From Conidiobolus incongruus B7586 (lineage: Eukaryota; Entomophthoromycota; Entomophthoromycetes; Entomophthorales; Conidiobolaceae), in contig JNEM01014890.1 in assembly GCA_000697335.1 (NCBI GenBank), positions 1 through 11,899 on the forward strand: a stretch of 11,899 bases of DNA. The letters run 5' to 3'. The notes under the pieces are model-generated. The model was given only the letters and a program-made list of their open reading frames with translations. It ran no database searches and was not told the origin of the DNA. The translations under genes and the position numbers were made by a program. Shown here piece after piece: positions 8,082-11,899 of the stretch (positions are counted from its first letter, which is position 1; each line of letters starts with the position of its first letter).

Positions 8082-9761
8082 CTAATCGAAATTCGTTGAG
8101 GTGTCAAAGTAGTCTCTGCCTTTGGAAAGGGCCCTATGTGAACCCCGATTCGTTGGAACTACAGCAAATGTCATATCTGTAGAATCCGTCGAGTGGAAAT
8201 TCATATTCGATCCATATACTGTAGCACCCTCCAACACTTCCTCCTGGCCGCGGTTCATTCCACATGGAAACGCCTGTGGTGGTTTTACTGGCTGGATGCA
8301 TTCTGTAATTCCAAATGCAAGTTCATTTTTATCCGGCTCAAAACCTGATAGTCTAAACAATCTTGAAAGACTTCGAGTATTTCCTTTGAGGCTGGCATTA
8401 TCGAATTGAAAACTAGCCTCACTCCAAACTGGCATTAGCTGCATAATTGGAGGAGTCCTTGTGGGTTTAGGGTATAATAATCTTCTAAACCAAGCAGGAT
8501 AATTTCGATATTTTTGGTTGGGAAGAGTCTCTAAAGGTTTTTCAGTCAATGATTTGTTGTTACGAATTCTATACCATCTATAGAGTAAAAAGCTGAGAAC
8601 TAGAGAAAGACCAATTCCAATGCCCCAGTAAGCAATGTTGCTTAGCTTATATTCGCTATATTCTTTTTTAAGTTCCTCCATCTTCGTTATATAGCTCTGA
8701 GCTGTCTGGTATGAATATTGGTTCACGATGGTCCAGTTAGTAACATCAATAAGCTTTGTGCCAGCCCCTCCCATCTGATTATATCCGTATGCAATCACGA
8801 GATAGTTTGCATAGCCAGCCAGACATCCCCGTGTCACAGGTGCTTCATATTCTAAATCATTGGTGGAAGATCTCAGCCATTTATTCTTGTTGAAATCGAG
8901 CGAATACACCCCGTTGAAAAAGGTGCGCTCATTCAAGTCAGTTCCACCATAGAGATACAGATTGTTATAGCTTACTGCCGCCATATGATTGATTCTAGGT
9001 GGAGGTGGATCGGTATTATCAAGGTCTAGCTGACCCCATTGATTCTTTGAAAGGTCGAATTTGACTATTTGTGTAAGCGGATACAATGTCCTGTCTATGG
9101 GATTGACACCGCCGATAAAAAAAATAGTATTGTTGATATAGTTCACTGTATAATTGGCGCGCGGGGGTTGCATATCCGGTAGTGAACTCCAGGAATTTGT
9201 GGTGAGGTCAAATATGCTGAGTGAATTTGTGCCATTTTTTAAATCCCCATTAAACCCCCCAATAACTAGGAGCTTATTCTTTCCGCCTATGTATAAAGTC
9301 CGTGTCTCAGGATAATGTGTGGGCGGTTGGTTTTTTGCATTGATTATGGACCAAGTAGCGTCATGAATTGAAAATAAGTTTATAACCATTTCTGTTTGAT
9401 TATTTTTGGCATCCTTCTTTGTAACAATAAACATCCTGTCTCCTTTATCTGTTGTTATACGACTGTTCTCTATTGGTTGAATGGACCCTGAATATTTTTC
9501 AGGCTGCCATATCCTATCATCAATATTGAAATCCTTTTGGAAGTCTAAGGACCAAAGATTATTTGTGTCATTGAGTTGAAATTGGTGGTCTAGAGAACGG
9601 TCTACTAAATAATATAGTTTGGTGGATGTCATTATACATGTTCCAAATACTCTAGAATGATTGAACACTGAAGGCGAATCCCAGCAACTGACAATAGATA
9701 TCCACACAAGATAAGTATATAAAAGGTTCATATTATAAATTTGAAATACGGATGAATTCAA
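8082..9761 (-). CDS. kelch-propeller single-pass membrane protein
   Basis: This is an intact, intronless frame of 559 residues. A hydrophobic N-terminus (MNLLYTYLVWISIVSC, from Met11) looks like a signal peptide, so the start may be Met11 at 9731 and not Met1. Six kelch-like blades are visible at about 49-80, 110-142, 163-193, 213-243, 268-298 and 320-349. The central ones carry the GG pair and the downstream Trp of the motif (VIGGFNGD...NSWSSLP, FIGGVNP...NQWGQL, YGGTDLNE...NKWLRS). Several N-x-T/S glycosylation sites lie in this part, for example at 64, 121, 203 and 342. A charged stretch at 357-372 precedes one membrane span at about 376-395, followed by RWYRIRNNK, which fits a type I topology with the propeller outside. 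The 160-residue tail is cytosolic and rich in Ser, Thr, Pro and Arg, with no domain I recognise. The role is probably surface or secretory-pathway recognition or binding; no catalytic residues can be assigned. Galactose-oxidase-like kelch proteins of this layout are familiar in fungi. Confidence 0.9.
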   Translation of the reverse strand: MNSSVFQIYNMNLLYTYLVWISIVSCWDSPSVFNHSRVFGTCIMTSTKLYYLVDRSLDHQFQLNDTNNLWSLDFQKDFNIDDRIWQPEKYSGSIQPIENSRITTDKGDRMFIVTKKDAKNNQTEMVINLFSIHDATWSIINAKNQPPTHYPETRTLYIGGKNKLLVIGGFNGDLKNGTNSLSIFDLTTNSWSSLPDMQPPRANYTVNYINNTIFFIGGVNPIDRTLYPLTQIVKFDLSKNQWGQLDLDNTDPPPPRINHMAAVSYNNLYLYGGTDLNERTFFNGVYSLDFNKNKWLRSSTNDLEYEAPVTRGCLAGYANYLVIAYGYNQMGGAGTKLIDVTNWTIVNQYSYQTAQSYITKMEELKKEYSEYKLSNIAYWGIGIGLSLVLSFLLYRWYRIRNNKSLTEKPLETLPNQKYRNYPAWFRRLLYPKPTRTPPIMQLMPVWSEASFQFDNASLKGNTRSLSRLFRLSGFEPDKNELAFGITECIQPVKPPQAFPCGMNRGQEEVLEGATVYGSNMNFHSTDSTDMTFAVVPTNRGSHRALSKGRDYFDTSTNFD

Positions 9762-9949
9762 TTCACTAAAATATAAAGAATCGCACTATAGGACCCTTCA
9801 ATAAAGAACTACTAGATAAAAATACAATTAAAAAAAATATTGAAACTAATTCCAAGTCACCCAAAAATTTTCAATTTAACTATAAAAAGAATAAATAGAT
9901 AATTAGATGAAAACCTATATAAAAAATGTTTGAAAAAATCGTTAGGAAA

Positions 9950-10450
9950 ATCAGAGTAACTACAACTACCTTGATTCCTTTATATATTATCCCAATTAGG
10001 ACTATAACCCCAATCCGTATTAATTCGGTATTAGGAGACTTTTTCAATTTTATTTTATCAATTTGATAGGCTTAAATCTTACTTTAAAAATCTTTAATTT
10101 CTGTCATTTACCCAGTTGGGTAACTCATTCGGCTTAGTTGATTTTTCTGTTACTTCTTTTAATCTAGTGAAAGATCTATATATTCATCTAATCATTTATC
10201 ATATTTCGATAATGTATTTAATATCATAACTCACTCGGGTATACTGATCTTTACCATTAATCAGGACATAATGAGCTAAAATGAAGGATCAGATTATTAT
10301 ACGGCTTTTTATCAAATATTTTTTCTCTACCCTTTTTATAAAATTCCCAATTTACTCCCCCTAATTATCCCCATGTTTTACGAAATATATCAATTTTATT
10401 TATATTTGTATCACTCTCCTTAAATAAATGAATATATTTGAAGTAATTAA
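9950..10450 (-). pseudogene. decayed, unrecognised protein-coding gene
   Basis: On the minus strand, coding-like sequence runs from about 10449 down to about 9950, in one frame and then another, with many stops. The first part reads FKYIHLFKESDTNINKIDIF, then RKTWG, LGGVNWEFYKKGREKIFDKK and PYNNLILHFSSLCPD. The second part includes IYRSFTRLKEVTEKSTK, NELPNWVNDRN and INTDWGYSPNWDNI. Trp, Gly, Pro, Cys and His are far more frequent than chance translation of DNA this A+T-rich would give, which is why I count it as former coding sequence. The frame change falls roughly between 10260 and 10220. No start, splice sites or family could be fixed. It lies upstream of the kelch gene on the same strand but resembles no part of it. 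Confidence 0.5.
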
Positions 10451-11466
10451 TTTATATAATGCAAAATAAATAGATCCCTTTATTTATAAACTTCACTTTA
10501 TTTACTAATACAACGACATATTCATTATTATATCATGATATCATCTTTTCATTAGTTTATAATTAAATACATTACTGATAATTTCAAAATAATTGAAATT
10601 TTAACTCCAGATATTATTGATTAAAAAATAATTTGATGCATTAAAACAATCTGGATTTTACTATTCAAGTTTTGTTATGAATAAAAAGCACCAATATTAA
10701 TTTAAACATTTGATTAATGGTTGACTAAATTGAAAAATTTAAACAAATAAAAATAAACTTAATTGTTTGAAAATTGCGTTAAAAATTACTATCAATTTAT
10801 TCTTTAATATGTAATTAAATAGATAATTTGATATTTAGATTTATTAATTTTAGTAAAATTTAGATTGAAATTTTAATATTTCTCCTTAATTACATTCTCA
10901 GAGAATTTTAATTCTTCAATGTATTTAATTAATGAAATGTTTTTATACTTAACATATTCAATTATCAAGTCAATATAAAAATGGGATATTATGTATCAGT
11001 TGCAATAAGCTGATTTATTATATATATTAGATTAATTATCTTCGGACTTCAATAAAAATTAATATTTAAATCCTTTTAACCTTTCTGTAGTATCCATATT
11101 CTTCTTAAATGATTCATGATTTTATTAAATTAAAACTATATATATATTATACTAGTTATACTTACTAATTTTTATTAATATAATAATTGATTTTATAATA
11201 AGAATTATGTTTGAAAATGATAGGGATTATAAAGTTAATATATAGATATTATGGAATAGAAAAAATTAATCATTTAGAGATAAAAATTATTAAGAATTAG
11301 GGAGTGTATACACGATTTTTTAAAAAAGTAATGTGAAAATATATATTAGACTACAAAATTAATAGTAATCAGAAAAATTTAATACAGATATATTTTATAA
11401 GTATTTAGTATTCAATATTGGTGAAACAACTAGAGAAAATTATGAAAATAAATTGGTTAAGATTTA
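10451..11466. other. A+T-rich stretch with no recognisable gene
   Basis: This is very A+T-rich with dense stops in the frames I followed. It may hold further upstream remains of the decayed minus-strand gene that ends near 10450, but I could not follow any. The palindrome GTGTATACAC near 11304-11313 is the only small symmetric site I noticed, and I assign it no role. Confidence 0.5.
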
Positions 11467-11899
11467 TCCCGACTATTAGCTCATTGAGCTTCATTGAGGA
11501 CACTGGCACAGCCATTTTGTAGACCAGATTGTGAAGCATGCTGCCTACAAACTGAGGTAGGTTACTGATGAGCAGTACCCTAGCCATCCAACCATGATTA
11601 CTGTTAAATGGGGCATTGAAGAGGGTGACTAAATCAGCAGCAGCAGTGACAGTATGAGGATTTGACATGCTAAGAAGGCAAAATCACAGAATATCAATAG
11701 GAATGGGTGTAGAATGAATAATGGAATATGTCTCAAGTGAAGCTATAGGTGGCTCCTTGAGTATGCTCGGAAGCGGGCTTTGAGTAGGAAAATAAGGTTT
11801 TATTTGTAAAGTAGAATAGAGAAAAAAGTCATCTTTTGGATTGAGTGGGAAGTGATGGAATAGGTAGGCCATCAGAGATCAATATTGTGGTTGTAAAAC
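11467..11899 (-). repeat. right copy of the inverted dispersed repeat, cut by the window end
   Basis: This is the reverse-complement partner of 5232-5664, read from 11899 leftwards, with no insertions or deletions between the copies. It carries the same two short frames on the minus strand: 11684-11872 (62 codons, two residues different from the left copy) and 11405-11668 (87 codons, which agrees with the left copy for about 30 residues, then differs at many positions, then diverges completely). The match reaches the last base of the window, so the copy extends further right by an unknown amount. Its boundary with A+T-rich DNA near 11466 is sharp. The class of the repeat is not determined. 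Confidence 0.85.

Noticed and set aside
8122-8409. Plus-strand 95-codon frame
   Set aside because: It is antisense to the cytosolic tail of the kelch gene and is a shadow frame.
10108-10123. Perfect inverted repeat TTACCCAGTTGGGTAA, a possible operator-like site
   Set aside because: It falls inside the decayed minus-strand frame (the ELPNWVN region), so codon content explains it and no regulatory role is supported.
11296-11313. TTAGGG next to a GTGTATACAC palindrome, a possible telomeric or regulatory motif
   Set aside because: There is only one TTAGGG unit and no array, so there is no basis for a telomeric or protein-binding claim.

Overview
The window is very A+T-rich nuclear DNA, by eye about three quarters or more A+T. 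It has short GT-AG introns of about 43-65 bp, two tRNA genes with A and B boxes, and standard-code genes, so it is eukaryotic. The triosephosphate isomerase, the very short introns and a signal-peptide/kelch/single-membrane-span protein together suggest a fungus, probably an early-diverging lineage. That placement is inference, not proof.

Only a small part is clearly intact. From left to right there is: an A+T-rich stretch (1-956); a decayed mitochondrial tRNA 2-thiouridylase gene (about 957-2035, +); traces that fit a decayed ribosomal protein uS15 gene (about 2160-2476, +); tRNA-Thr(UGU) (2476-2547, +); an intact three-exon triosephosphate isomerase gene (3052-3916, +) with a TATA box; a gene-poor stretch; tRNA-Glu(UUC) (5010-5081, -); one copy of a moderately G+C-rich repeat (5232-5664); a small spliced, acidic gene of unknown function whose first exon I cannot find (6626-7208, +); coding-like debris (about 7264-7860, +); an intact intronless kelch-propeller membrane protein (8082-9761, -); a decayed unrecognised gene (about 9950-10450, -); an A+T-rich stretch; and a second, inverted copy of the repeat that runs off the right edge (11467-11899).

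The genes do not form a pathway. Triosephosphate isomerase is a housekeeping glycolytic enzyme, the kelch protein is probably a surface or secretory-pathway protein, and the tRNAs serve cytosolic translation. Two themes stand out. First, several former protein-coding genes survive only as interrupted frames in A+T-rich DNA, and at least one keeps an intron, so it decayed as genomic DNA and not as a retrocopy. Second, two inverted copies of one repeat enclose about 5.8 kb that holds the kelch gene and the unknown spliced gene. The copies are almost identical over 317 bp and then abruptly about 17-18% different over the last 110-120 bp.

I did not find a clearly new multi-gene system. The best leads are the mosaic inverted repeat beside a tRNA gene, the unknown spliced gene, and the cluster of decayed genes.
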